Source of the DNA: Auanema rhodensis
Taxonomy: Eukaryota; Nematoda; Chromadorea; Rhabditida; Rhabditidae
DNA: 64,000 nt
Direction of reading: 5' to 3'
NCBI GenBank assembly: GCA_964057225.1
Contig: OZ059894.1
Coordinates: 13,774,131-13,838,130 of the forward strand
Position 1 is the stretch's first letter. Every line of letters begins with the position of its first letter. The position numbers and the translations under genes were made by a program. Below are positions 51,347 to 62,523 of this stretch, one piece after another. The notes below the pieces were generated by a model that saw nothing but the letters and a program-made list of their open reading frames with translations, searched no databases and was not told the origin of the DNA.

Positions 51347-52202
51347 TTTATAATATTATTAATAATATTAATTTATAAAAAGTATTTTCATTATTAGTTT
51401 GATCATAATTTATATAATATATAATATTATATATTTTAATTTAATATATATTTCTATGTATCTGTTACCATGGATGCTTTTAAGAGCTCGTCACCAAGCC
51501 AACCAGATGCTTTCAAGTTTAACTGACCTTTAGCCCATTGCTATGGTCAGTTATTATAATTTTTGATCTTTTATGAAACATCGTTCTGTCAGCGTTGTAT
51601 TTGTTTATCAATTCAGATCATTTTCTCTTTAAAAGTTCATATGGTTATGTGGTTTTGATTACCGGCTCTTAACTATCAGAATGCAGCAAGTTTTTTTTCG
51701 TTCAGACTATGAGTGTAAGGCTTATCACCTGAGCAGAGCCTTTTTCTATTTATTGATAGCTGTTCTTGTTTTCAATTTTTGGTTGCATTTCACGACTTTT
51801 CAATATGATCGTCTTCATATTTATAAGAAAAAAAATAAAGAAAAGAGCTATTTTTTGAATTATTTATTTTCATTAAAATTAAATGTTTGTCTATTTTTTT
51901 TATTTTCTCACAAATTATAATTATATAATATACAATATACTATATATTGTATAAATACTATATGTATTTTTCTTGTTTCCCATGAATAAATAACAGTTGT
52001 TCAAAAAAGAAAATAATACCCATTTTCCCATATAAACTTCTTTCCACGACACTTAAAAATTCATTTTCATTTTTATTAAAGTTCCAAAAAAAATGTTGAT
52101 CTTGTACATATTTCAGTCTTTGCTCTCATTGTCGTTCCAGATTTCTAATCTAACACCATTGTGATTAAAGATTTGAAGGAAGTAGATAAAACCTCTCAAA
52201 AC
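51347..52202. other. Intergenic DNA with a small hairpin
   Basis: Very AT-rich except for 51470-51560. There a 9-bp perfect stem (TAACTGACC 51520-51528 with GGTCAGTTA 51545-51553) encloses a 16-nt loop, and a near-identical GATGCTTT(T/C)AAG occurs twice just before it. The right end is the 5' flank of the dehydrogenase gene. Confidence 0.4.
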
Positions 52203-53888
52203 ATGTCTCACGATGTAAATTTTAATATTACCAAAGTAAGTTTTATTTTAAATTAATTATTCTGATTCCTATATGTAATATATTTTCTGATATTCATGAT
52301 AATTTCTTTATTTTCAGAAAAATATGTTCCTAAACTTCGGTTTATTAACTGAAATTGCATTAGTAGTTGCTATAAATCTTTCATTGCCATTCCTATTACA
52401 GTTAATGTATATGAGTATAAAGTAAATATTATTAAATATAAAATAAATTCAGATATCATCGATGTGTTCAATTTGAATTCACATTATTCAATATTATGGC
52501 TTTACCATCTTTTCTATATTGCTTATATCATCTGAGAAAATATATTAAAGGAGCTCAATTTGAAGCTCCAATTATGGCTACAGGAAAAACAATCATTGTA
52601 ACTGGTGCTAATTGTGGAATAGGTTTATTTTTTTCTCAAATTTTCAACATAACATTGAAACTTAAAGGAAAATCATTAGCAAAACAACTCTGTCAACGAC
52701 AAGCTCATGTTTATATGGTTTGTCGAGATCAATATAAAGCTATGAAAGCAAGAAATGAGTTGATACAAGTTGGCTTCAACTACTTTTTTTCTCAATCGAA
52801 AAAACATTTTGTAGGCGGGATGTGATGAGAATTTACTATACGTTAGATATGCTGATTTATCAGATTTAACTACAGTTTCTCAATTTTGTGAAAATTTTAA
52901 AAAAGGTAGAAATTTGAAAAATAACTGTACCAAAAGAGTTTTTGTGTAGAAGTTGGAAAATTAGATGTTTTGGTATGCAACGCAGGAATAATGGCACAGA
53001 GGCTATTCACGCTCACCAAAGATGGCAATGAGCTAACTTATCAAGCCAACTTTTTAGGTTTTCTATTCTATATCAATCAATATCGAATATATATTTTAAT
53101 TTCAGCTCATCATTTAATGACAGAAAAGCTTCTTCCCCTTTTAGAACAGTCAGATGATCCTCGAATTGTAAATGTGAGTTCTATTGCTCATCTGTTACCA
53201 ACAACGGCAAGGTTAGTGGTACATATAACTTAACATATAATATATACAAATAACATTATAATCTTATATACTCTTAAATACTCTTAAATATTACGATGTT
53301 TATTGAAAATTGTAATTATTCAGAAGAAGTGCAATGAATGATATAAAAGAACATACTTTAGCAGGTATGAATACGTATAACAGGAGCAAACTTGCACAGG
53401 TATGATGTTTACAAGTTCTTTTGCAAAATAAAGTTTAAGGTTCTCACTACGAAAGCATTATCGGATGAACTTGAGGCTAAAGGTTCGAAAGTTCGGGTGT
53501 TCTCTTGCCATCCAGGAAATGTGGATTCTAATATACTGAATAATGGAACTTTCCGCTTTTTCTTATATACATGGCTTAAGTAAGTAAAAAATGAAATATT
53601 TAATTCAAATAAAACAAATAATTTAAAGAGTAATCATTTCTTATATATTAAAATCATCTGATGATGGTGCTCAAACTCCAATGTATATCTGCTTATCGAA
53701 TAAAGTTCGTTCAGGAAGTTATTATCAGTAAGTCTTTTGGAAACCATTAATCCGTAATAATATTTTTTAAAAATTTTGTTTTTAGTGAATGTAATGAAGC
53801 ATTACATAAAGTACATGATCTATTTTTTGATGAAGATGAAAGAAATGCAATATTAAAGGAAACTAGAGAAGCTTTATCACTTATATAA
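52203..53888 (+). CDS. Membrane-anchored short-chain dehydrogenase/reductase (RDH/DHRS type)
   Basis: 376 aa; exons 52203-52235, 52318-52421, 52453-52622, 52668-52768, 52815-52905, 52950-53057, 53106-53211, 53324-53399, 53440-53579, 53629-53727, 53786-53888, all in phase. A hydrophobic N-terminal segment (about residues 14-45) suggests an ER-type membrane anchor. The Rossmann fold starts near residue 90 with the cofactor motif TGANCGIG, followed by VCRD, the DLSDL turn, CNAGIMAQ (NAG motif), VNVSSIAH (catalytic Ser) and YNRSK (catalytic Tyr and Lys), then HPGNV. All catalytic residues are present, so an active NAD(P)-dependent oxidoreductase is expected. Substrate cannot be told, but the domain order resembles retinol dehydrogenases and DHRS proteins. 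Converges on the Reeler-ShK gene. Confidence 0.92.
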
Positions 53889-54012
53889 AATATTTTATAT
53901 ATTCTATCTAATTATGTATATACATATGTATATCCATTGTATATGATTTAAAATAATGTTTTAATTTGTACAAATTCATAATGTAATTAGCATAATTACA
54001 TAGTTTAATATG

Positions 54013-54037
54013 TTTCACGTGAACAATTTCACGTAAA
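54013..54037. repeat. TTCACGTGAA plus TTTCACGTAAA element
   Basis: A perfect palindrome TTCACGTGAA followed closely by TTTCACGTAAA, in the 400-bp gap between two convergent genes. Same word family as the clusters in the CRIM1 introns. Confidence 0.5.
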
Positions 54038-54182
54038 TATATCAGTATATTGTTTCATTTTTAGATTTTTACAGTACATAAACGGTTGCTACTTTTATAT
54101 TAATTATTTCTTTTATAATATTAAAGCCTTTATTGGTAGGAAATAAAAATATACAATGAATTGAGTCAAAATGAGAACAAGA

Positions 54183-54204
54183 AAAGAGAGGAAGAGAGAC
54201 AGAG

Positions 54205-54239
<35 letters not shown>

Positions 54240-54265
54240 AACAAAGAGAGAGAGAGAGAGAGAGT
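54183..54265. repeat. (GA)n microsatellite next to the Reeler-ShK stop
   Basis: Two long GA blocks (about 54209-54233 and 54246-54264) separated by a short spacer, starting 26 bp after the stop codon of the minus-strand gene, so the transcript has a (CU)n tract in its 3' UTR. Confidence 0.93.
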
Positions 54266-54290
54266 CCATGAGTTAGAAGTTAAATTTGAC

Positions 54291-56815
54291 CTAACAAAAT
54301 CTGCATGTTCTTCTGCAGTTAACGCTGAGATAAGCAATTGAGCGTGGTGCTCTGCAATATTGAGCCCATTGTTGACATCTGAAGATGGAATCTCTATCTT
54401 CGCAAACTGAAATAATAAATAGTGCACATATAAATTATATAGTTATGATAATTACCATTTCCATCATTTGTTAATTGTCGAAACACTGGACGAGGTTGTG
54501 GTCGTACTCTGTAACATAGCGTTTGCTTGTTTTGCTTTTTTTTTTAAATCTCTTACGAGTTCTGGAATCGTCCGCTTGATGAACTAAGCTGTTGTCTCTG
54601 GATCTGTTGGGATTGTATTACTTGCTGTGTTCTTATAGGTTGAGTACTAAAAGGAGTTTCAGTCTATATCTCATGTCATATCAGTTGAATACCGTATAGC
54701 TGCTGATGACGCTGTTGTTTGGAAAGAATCACGAGGAGTAACTTCAATAGTTGCTGGAGCTGAGGTAGTAACTGGAATAACTCTTAATGCTGAACTATCA
54801 ACGGAATGTCGATGAATATTTGGTCTGTCTGAAACACGGGTCACGCTGCCCAAAATTTGTTTTTTCTCACACGTAAACGTGAAGTGAAATAGTCGAAAAT
54901 GGTGAATTATTTGCATCTATGATATGAAATACTATAAGTTTGTGAATCAGAGCAATTTTGTGCACACACACACACACACACACGCGTGATAAGTTTGTTA
55001 GATGGAGCCCGTGTAATGAATATAAAGTTTGGAAAACTCACGTCTACTGAGAACTTGCAAATCATCAACAGGAATGATTTGTTGCATTCGGGGAGATGTA
55101 GATACAGGCTAAAAAGTATTTCCTTGTTTATATTATTGTTTGTGAGATTATGAATTTGGTATATACACATATGAATATTGCAATTCAAACTAACTCTGCT
55201 GAATGATGTAGTTGCCAATGTTGGACGTTGAGTTGTGGTATCAACCAGAAGAAAAGGCTGAATAATATTAGAATTAGATAATAATAAGTATAATATCCTT
55301 TTTTAGAATGGATTCGATCACTATTTTGCTACGAAAGCTATCTATGAAGCCAAAATCTATACTAATCATGCGGTTCCGCATGTGCATGACGAAGCTTGAG
55401 CACATTTGTTGATATTTGAAAACAAAGGAGTTGAAAACTAAAATATTAAAAGGAAAAGCTAGCAAAGCTTCCAGTTAGTTCTTGGCAAAACATATATTTT
55501 AAAGCTTCTATTAAGTTTGTACATTTCTTTACTTATATAATTAATTATAATTATGCGAGTTAAAAAAAAATATTGAAATTAAGCCAAAAAAACTGGTTGG
55601 AATGTTAGTTACATGTTTGATTGAGCGAATGACAATCAAAATCTGCAGATCTATGGCAAACAAAACAGAAAGACAATCAGAAAGCTATATAGAAAACGGA
55701 GGAAAACCAAATTCGTTTCATAACGTAAGCAAGCTGTGTGATCTAGCAACTGTAAAGCATTGTTAAACAAGTTATCCGAACGAAGTTCGGCTAGCAGATC
55801 GTCTTCCGAAGCTTATCGGTTGTCTATTACGTACTCCTACAGCTAGATTTCCATCATTTCCAAAGAAACGATTAGTTTCCATCTTGAATCCTTTGACTGG
55901 TGGTGGCTGAGTTGGAAGTGGAGGCACATAGTCTTCAAAACCATTACGGTTTAAACGACAAGGAGGAATTGGTTTTGATAAAACAGATTTTACCCAGAAC
56001 ATTGTTTGATGTTTTACTACAGTACCTCTAAAATATTATTTTCTTTTCAGAAAAAGTGATGAAAATCATGAAGCCTTACACGAATTGAACTGTTTCAACT
56101 TCATCATCTACTTTCCACCACATACGCATGTGTTTCTTTTTTTCGTTGTGAGAATGTGTAGCAGAAGCCTTTTCTCTGAATAATTTTTAAAATTATTTCA
56201 GACAATTGAAGTATAAACCAACGTGAAACATTGTTGTCTCCATGATCCATTATCATCTAATCTAACAATTTGTCCAATTCTTAAATATTTTATTTCGTAA
56301 TTTTAATGAAAAAATGTCTTTATACCGAGATCCTAATTGATCATTTTTCCAAACATAAGGTTGAATTACAAAGCCTTTGAACCAAACAGTTTCATTAACT
56401 CCTTGTAAGGTCACTAAATTAGTTTTTATTCAATTTCAAACTTTAAAATAATCAGTTTTTTTGTTTTAATAGTTTTATCTTTGTCTGGTTAGAAGATGAT
56501 TCTACTGTTCAATTTTTATATTTCTAAAATAAGAAAAAGAAAATCGAAAAATGATGAAACTCACAAGCAATCGGTTGATTTCTCCAATAGCATTTCTGAT
56601 CTACTTTAATTTCATATGGAGGAGTTGAAAGCTATTAAAGATAGTATACAAATAAAATTTAAATATGATCCCTTTACCTGTAATCCACCTTGATGTTCTA
56701 CGGCTTCTAATGGATTCATACTTTCGAATGCAGCATGTACACATGGTGCACCGTCAGGCCATGCTTCTGTTGGAATGATCAGAAGTGATAGGGTAAACAA
56801 AAGGTGTAGAAACAT
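54291..56815 (-). CDS. Secreted protein with N-terminal Reeler domain and C-terminal ShK domain
   Basis: 387 aa in 12 exons: 56815-56678, 56631-56565, 56413-56326, 56279-56223, 56175-56080, 56027-55835, 55257-55195, 55108-55042, 54828-54693, 54646-54557, 54508-54456, 54406-54291. Every junction is in phase. Residues 1-17 are a signal peptide (MFLHLLFTLSLLIIPTEAWP). About 18-160 is a Reeler domain (DGAPCVHAAFESMNPLEA, CYWRNQPIALTLQG, WFKGFVIQPY, WRQQCFT, VKHQTMFWVKS), found in defence proteins, spondins and ferric reductase-like proteins. A Pro/Thr/Gln-rich linker of about 150 aa follows. The last 38 residues are a six-Cys ShK module (CEDRDSIFRCQQWAQYC, then NCRRTCRFC) typical of nematode secreted proteins. 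If the 577-bp intron is retained, translation stops at 55772 and the ShK part is lost. TTACAG ends directly before the ATG. Confidence 0.85.
54963..54982. repeat. (CA)n microsatellite in an intron of the Reeler-ShK gene
   Basis: Ten CA units in the intron between exons 54828-54693 and 55108-55042. Confidence 0.9.
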
Positions 56816-56945
56816 CTGTAATACTTGGAATGAAACCAAATTCAATTATTAAATATAAATATTAAAAAAGAGAAGCAAGTAAAGAAATGAAAAGGCCATC
56901 ACAAGAACATTAAGAAACTGTTATGAGAAGAAGAAGCATCATGCA

Positions 56946-57112
56946 CTCTTTCTTTCTCTATCTCTCTCTCTCTTTTTCTCTCTCTCTCTCTGTTTTAAAA
57001 ACTCACACATGTTCCTCTAACCATAGATGGCAGCAGGTTGGTCTGTAGAAGGTCGTCTCGAGATATGATCTCTCTACAGAAGACAACGAGGACGACATGA
57101 CGAAAATTAAAA

Positions 57113-57156
<44 letters not shown>

Positions 57157-57176
57157 AAGAGAGAGAGAGAGAGAGA
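56946..57176. repeat. TC tract followed by GA tract upstream of Reeler-ShK
   Basis: (TC)n at about 56946-56992 and (GA)n at 57117-57176. The two are complementary, so the 125 bp between them could be presented in a long hairpin. They lie 130-360 bp upstream of the Reeler-ShK start codon. Confidence 0.9.
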
Positions 57177-58350
57177 CTGGATTACAGCTTGAAGAAGCTT
57201 TGACGTTTATGGAATGCCAAGTTCTTGTTCTGTGATTCAGAGACTTTTACTTAACGAATAAGGAAACTGATGTGATTGAAATGAATAATATTTAAGAAAT
57301 GCATGTACATAGAAGAAAGAAGTAGTAAAATGTCTTCACAGAAGAATGCTTTTGAATGTAATGAAAGGATGTTCAGAAACATTTTTTTAAAAATTCTACT
57401 CGAGAAGACAACATTCGTTTTTTAAATTTTTTAAAATAGATCTTCTGAAATCTAATGAATCAAAAAACATTTGACGGATGGAGCGAAAAATGAATCTGAT
57501 AATGTCGTGAACTAAGTTGTTCATTTTACAAAAGAAATCTGTATGTGAATGCTCTTATCCAAAAGACGAGGAGACTTGATAGCTTTAGGCGATAAAGAGT
57601 AGATGACTAGGAGAAGGGGACAAAGCTTCTATTGAAAAAAGTTTTAAAATGCTATGTGATGAAGAATGTAACATGTTTGATGGAGTAAAGTTAATAAGAA
57701 GGAATAAGTTGAAATAGACATTGGAGAAGTATTTGAAAAAGCTAGATTAGATCATTGGAGTATAATGGTAGATTGATGTAAGATAGTAAGAACATTAATA
57801 GATTTTATGTACTATAAAGAAAGAAGTAAAGCATCTATTTACAATACAAAAAAAACTAATGAGAAAGCTGAAACAAGCTGCTACTTTACAATAACATAAA
57901 GCAACTTAAAGTAATAAGAAACATTGACTTGTAATTTAGAAAAAAAAGATTGATTTTAAGCAAGTTTGATATTCGATTGTATTGAAAAGAAACATCTTCA
58001 AGATAGAAAAATAAATATAATAGAAAACTATATATGTATACACATCTATATATATGTAAGATGAAAGTGAAGTTAAAGAATAAAAAAAATAATTTATGCT
58101 CAGAGTAATGCTTGAACAATAAATCGTAGACAACTTTTTGTGATCGTTTTTGAGTGTATGTAATCAGAATCAGTTATCGAGATCCGTTCAATGCTTAAAT
58201 AAAAAAAAACGAGAAACTGGAGATTAACATCAAATTTGGATGTGAAAAAAGCGAGACTGAACAGGCCAAAAAAGTGAAAAAGAAGAAAGTAAAATGAGGA
58301 GGAGACAAGGAATAGAGAAAAAGAAGGAAGATGATGAGTGGGTAAAGTGG

Positions 58351-58418
58351 TAGAGAGGGAGAGAGAGAGATAAAGAGAGAGAAAATAGTGATAGAGGGAG
58401 AGAGAGAGAGAGAAAGAA
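58351..58418. repeat. GA-rich microsatellite
   Basis: Imperfect GA/GGA tract in two blocks, in the gene-free region. Confidence 0.9.
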
Positions 58419-59153
58419 ATGACCAATAGTTCACTGTATTCAAACGATAACGAATAATTTCATGTGGATAAGCGTGAAATCTTTAAAACTTGTGCTTTAT
58501 GCTAATGATATAGCTATCCAAACATTAGAAATGATATATATGACTGGTTTAAAGAGATGGTCTTCAATCGTAAATGTATAATATTCAAAAATAAAGTTTA
58601 TGGCTTATGGTTAAGGTTAGGAAGGTGGATGTACTTGAATTATGTAATAACACATGAAAATGAAGTGTTTTTCATAACAATAAGCATTACAGAATTATAA
58701 TTGAGAATAAAGTTAAGATGACCTACTCCAATACCACTTCGTCTTTTCGTTATACTTGATTTGAAGTTTTGTTTTTATTTCCACTTGAACTTCTGTTGAT
58801 TTAAATGGACATTAATAAAATACAATGAATAGTTATAATTAACAAAAGTTCAAATAAGAAAAACGTGAAGAAATAAAAAGAAAAAAAAGGATAACATGGA
58901 AAAGTTGAAGAAAGAAAAAATATGATGAAAAAGGAAGTAAAGCAATCAGTTTTGAACAATTTAATGATAAAACGTAGGTTTTTTTATAGGTTTTCACTTA
59001 AATATTTTAAAACTCAAGGTTATTTTATAGGTTTATCTTATTCTTTTTACTTTATTTACTGATGAAATTACAGAAAAATGACCATACTTGATGTTGGTAA
59101 ATATATTTTATAAATTCAGAAATTAAAAAATGTTTGAATTCTATTAAAACAAC

Positions 59154-59180
59154 TCTTTCTCTCTCTCTCTCTCTCTCTCC
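59154..59180. repeat. (TC)n microsatellite
   Basis: About 12 CT units, in the gene-free region left of the G-alpha gene. Confidence 0.9.
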
Positions 59181-60143
59181 TTTTCTTACTATAGTTAACT
59201 GGAACGAAGAAAAAGTTAATTTAATTGACAAAAGTAGAAAAACAAAGAGTTTTCATGTATCATATCAAAGACAATGGACATCATTATGGTCGAACATCAT
59301 GCCATTTGGCATTCGTCTTTTACTTTTCTTTCGATTTTTTCTTCCTTTTCTTTTTTCCTTACAGAATATAGACCTGTTTAAATAATAGAGATCTACATGA
59401 CCGGGAGGCCATCAGGTCATAGCTTGGCTAGTTGGCTTCTCTCTCTCTTCTTCTTCTTTAACTTTTTGTTCAAAGGTCTCAAGGAGAGAGCGAGATAGTT
59501 AATAAAAAAAGAAAGATGCGCAATTGAAGCCACCTTCAACATTTAGTTCCCCCGTCCCCCAAGGGCAGCAATTATCACACAAGCACATCAAACAGTATAT
59601 TGTCCCTTTTCTAAATCTTTATCTTGATATTTTTAAAATTATAATGAATATAATCCAAAAGTTAATAAGATTCATTATGTTACATCACGAATACCTTTAC
59701 GTATATGTCATATGTAATAAAAAAACTTTAAATATATAATGAGGTTAAGAATAATTAGTTGATTAAAACAGGTGAAAACACTTCCTCTAAAATTAAATAA
59801 CTCATTAAATTATACCAAAATTTATTTTTTTATATTAAAAATAAGTCAACTTGTCAATAATTAAAAAATTAAAATTGAAATAGAAATAATTAAGAAAAAG
59901 CTCTATTTATAAAAAAAAATTAAAAGTTAATAATAGAATTTTAATGAAACAGAACAGATCTTAATATATAACTAAAATAATTTATATTCTTACATGTCTG
60001 AATACAAACTTGGAAATAATTATATTACAAATATTATTTATAAAATATACGTATGCATTAATTATATTTTTAATTTGTTAACAAAATATTTTGAATCTAT
60101 CTCGACATATGACATGTTTCTGCGAGTTATGTTGCTTCTGCTC

Positions 60144-61886
60144 CTAAACAACACCGGTTGATCGAAAATTATCAGATATTATCATATCTGTTGCACTTTT
60201 AAGAACAAATTGCACCTGAAATATAAAACATTTTGATTTTTTCTTCAGTACAATTCCCGGATTATTATAAAACTTGTTCTTAAATAGTTAATTATTACAA
60301 AGAACACTTACTTGATCAGTATCTGTAGCACAAGTTAGATGAACATAAAGCTGTTTTTCATCATCTTTCTTCAATTTATTAAACAATTTTTCCAAAAACT
60401 TTGTACCTTCTTCAAAATTATTTTTTCCTTAAATTATTTATTAAAATTTTAAATCAAAATATAAATATTTACCTTTATATTTTGGAAAACATACTGTCAA
60501 TGGTACTTTATCAATTTTTTCAGCAAATAAATCTTTTTTATTTAAAAATAAAATAACCTAAAAATAAAAAGAGATAAAATGAAATATTAATAAGTATGAA
60601 TACCTGTGCAAGTTTAAAAAATTCACTATTAACAATATCAGTAAATAATAATAAAGAATCTTTCATACGATTCTAAAATAAAGAATTTCAATTATTATAA
60701 TTAATTTAATATATTATAACTAACAGTTTTATTATCTTCTCGTAATCGTTGATCATATTCTGAGATTGCAACAGTGAATAAGATAGCATTCACATTGTCA
60801 AAGCAATGAATCCATTTACGTCTTTCGGATTTCTGACCACCAACATCGAAAATTCTAAACAAAACTTTAAATATTTCATTTTATTTATTTGGGAAGCTGT
60901 TCAAACTTGAAAGTTTTCAACTTTTATTTGATAACCTATCGGTAGATTAATCATAAAATTTTCTTCGAGTTTCAGTTTTATTCTCACAGGAATTAAGTTT
61001 GATTAGTATTATTTTATATTTTGTTCAAAAATTAATTTGAAAAAAAGAAATAAAACCTATTAATATCATAAGTATAATATAATAATTTTAAATTTAACTA
61101 TTACCGGAAAATAAATTTTTGGTAAGCATATGTAAGCTCTTGAACACCATTTGTTTCAACTCTTGTCATTAGAATATCCTGTGTTGTCGGTATATAATTC
61201 AGTTCACTAATTCGTTTAAGATCATTAAAAAAACTTAAAAAAATATTTTTAAATAAGAAAAAAACATTTTAAACTACTATGGAGCAGAATCATTTAATTG
61301 AAAATGACTACGTAAAGCAAATGCTTGTTGTACAGTTGGATCTTTCCATAATCGTTGGATAGCTTCAGCCAAAGACTTGAAAATAAAAAAAAAAGAAGTT
61401 GTTTGTAAAAATAAAGTTTCAAACCGATGTTAAACATATGTCATCTAAAGCTTGATCATAAGCACATTCAACATACATAGCATCTTTCTAGAAAAACAAA
61501 AATGTTGAGATCATATCTTCAAATTCTTTACTTTTCTTTCAGATGTTAGTTCAATTGATAATTGTTCCATTGCATTAAGAAGTGTATACATAGATCCTAT
61601 TGCATTTTCATGAACATATGATTTTCGAGCTCTTCTTTCAGCATCAGAAAATCCGTCACTATGTATTATTCTAAAATAGATAAATCTTAATTTATTAACT
61701 TAATCCAAATTATGATTATTACCTCATCTGTTTCAAAAGAGTACTTTTTCCTGATTCACCTGATCCCAACAACAAGATTTTCATTACTGTTACTGGATAC
61801 TCTTTTTCAACTTTGAGTTCTGCTTCAATTTTTTCATGAATGGCCAAAGCCTGTTTATCAATTTCAGTACTTGAACATAAGCCCAT
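60144..61886 (-). CDS. Heterotrimeric G-protein alpha subunit, Gi/o-like
   Basis: 354 aa, the canonical Gi/o length. Exons in transcript order: 61886-61723, 61670-61532, 61487-61425, 61375-61278, 61233-61105, 60854-60725, 60672-60604, 60557-60473, 60427-60312, 60215-60144. Couples a seven-helix receptor to effectors at the inner membrane. It starts MGLCSS, giving Gly2 for myristoylation and a nearby Cys for palmitoylation. GTPase motifs: P-loop [12 protein letters not shown], switch I TRVETNG with the key Arg, switch [14 protein letters not shown] with the catalytic Gln, NKKD and TCATDTDQ. The C-terminus ends STGVV in place of the CGLF type, so the Cys modified by pertussis toxin in Gi/o is absent and receptor choice may differ. 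Probably a divergent nematode-type G-alpha. No single named orthologue can be claimed. Confidence 0.94.
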
Positions 61887-62523
61887 GAGGATGTGTTCCC
61901 GGATAATCTGTTAAATTATTAGAAATAATAACTATAAAAGACAAAAAAAAATTAAAAACGTATTGATAAATTAATATATAACTAAAGCATGTACGTGCAC
62001 ATAGCAGCCATATGCTTATTAACTGAGATATTTCATATAATATTTTCACTAAACGAAGCAAAAGATAATTTTAAATTAGCAACAGGTGTTTAACTTGTAA
62101 TTTAAATTTAATCAGAGTCAAAATATCAAAAAGATTTTAAGACAAGAGTACTTATGATGATCATATTTGTTAAAATTCTAAAACATTTTCAAACTAATTA
62201 AAATATGTGTGTCAATAAATACGTGGCCACCTGTTAGAACTTGAAAAAAATGGTAATTTTACGAAAATTTAATTTTTGTTGAACGAATTATGAAATGAAA
62301 CAAAGAAAGTTTTAAAATATAATTTTTTCCTCTGAACAATCTTTTGATTATCGTATCGAACTTGCAGATTGACAGAGACCCGGTTCCCGTCGTAGAGTAA
62401 CTTTAGCACAAAGCTTAACTCTTCTGAAAATAAGCCAAAAAAAGAATTCGTTCAGAGGGTTTTCAAAGGATCAAAAAAGTTCGTTTGCCGAGAATGATTT
62501 TCTGGAATGAAAACGGAGTTCAG
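61887..62523. other. G-alpha 5' flank and degenerate satellite edge
   Basis: An acceptor-like TTTAACAG lies about 21 nt before the G-alpha ATG. From about 62460 on, the sequence begins to resemble the satellite unit with many differences, marking an eroded array edge. Confidence 0.5.

Larger units (their letters stand above)
57177..60143. other. 3-kb gene-free region with microsatellites
   Basis: No supported exons. GA-rich run at 58351-58418 and (TC)n at 59154-59180. The Ser/Leu-rich open frames near 58100-58440 are reads of the GA repeat. The right end includes the G-alpha 3' UTR. Confidence 0.55.

Noticed and set aside
55274-55465. 63-codon open frame inside the long Reeler-ShK intron
   Set aside because: Including it breaks the frame, while the exon pair 55835 and 55257 joins cleanly at phase 0.
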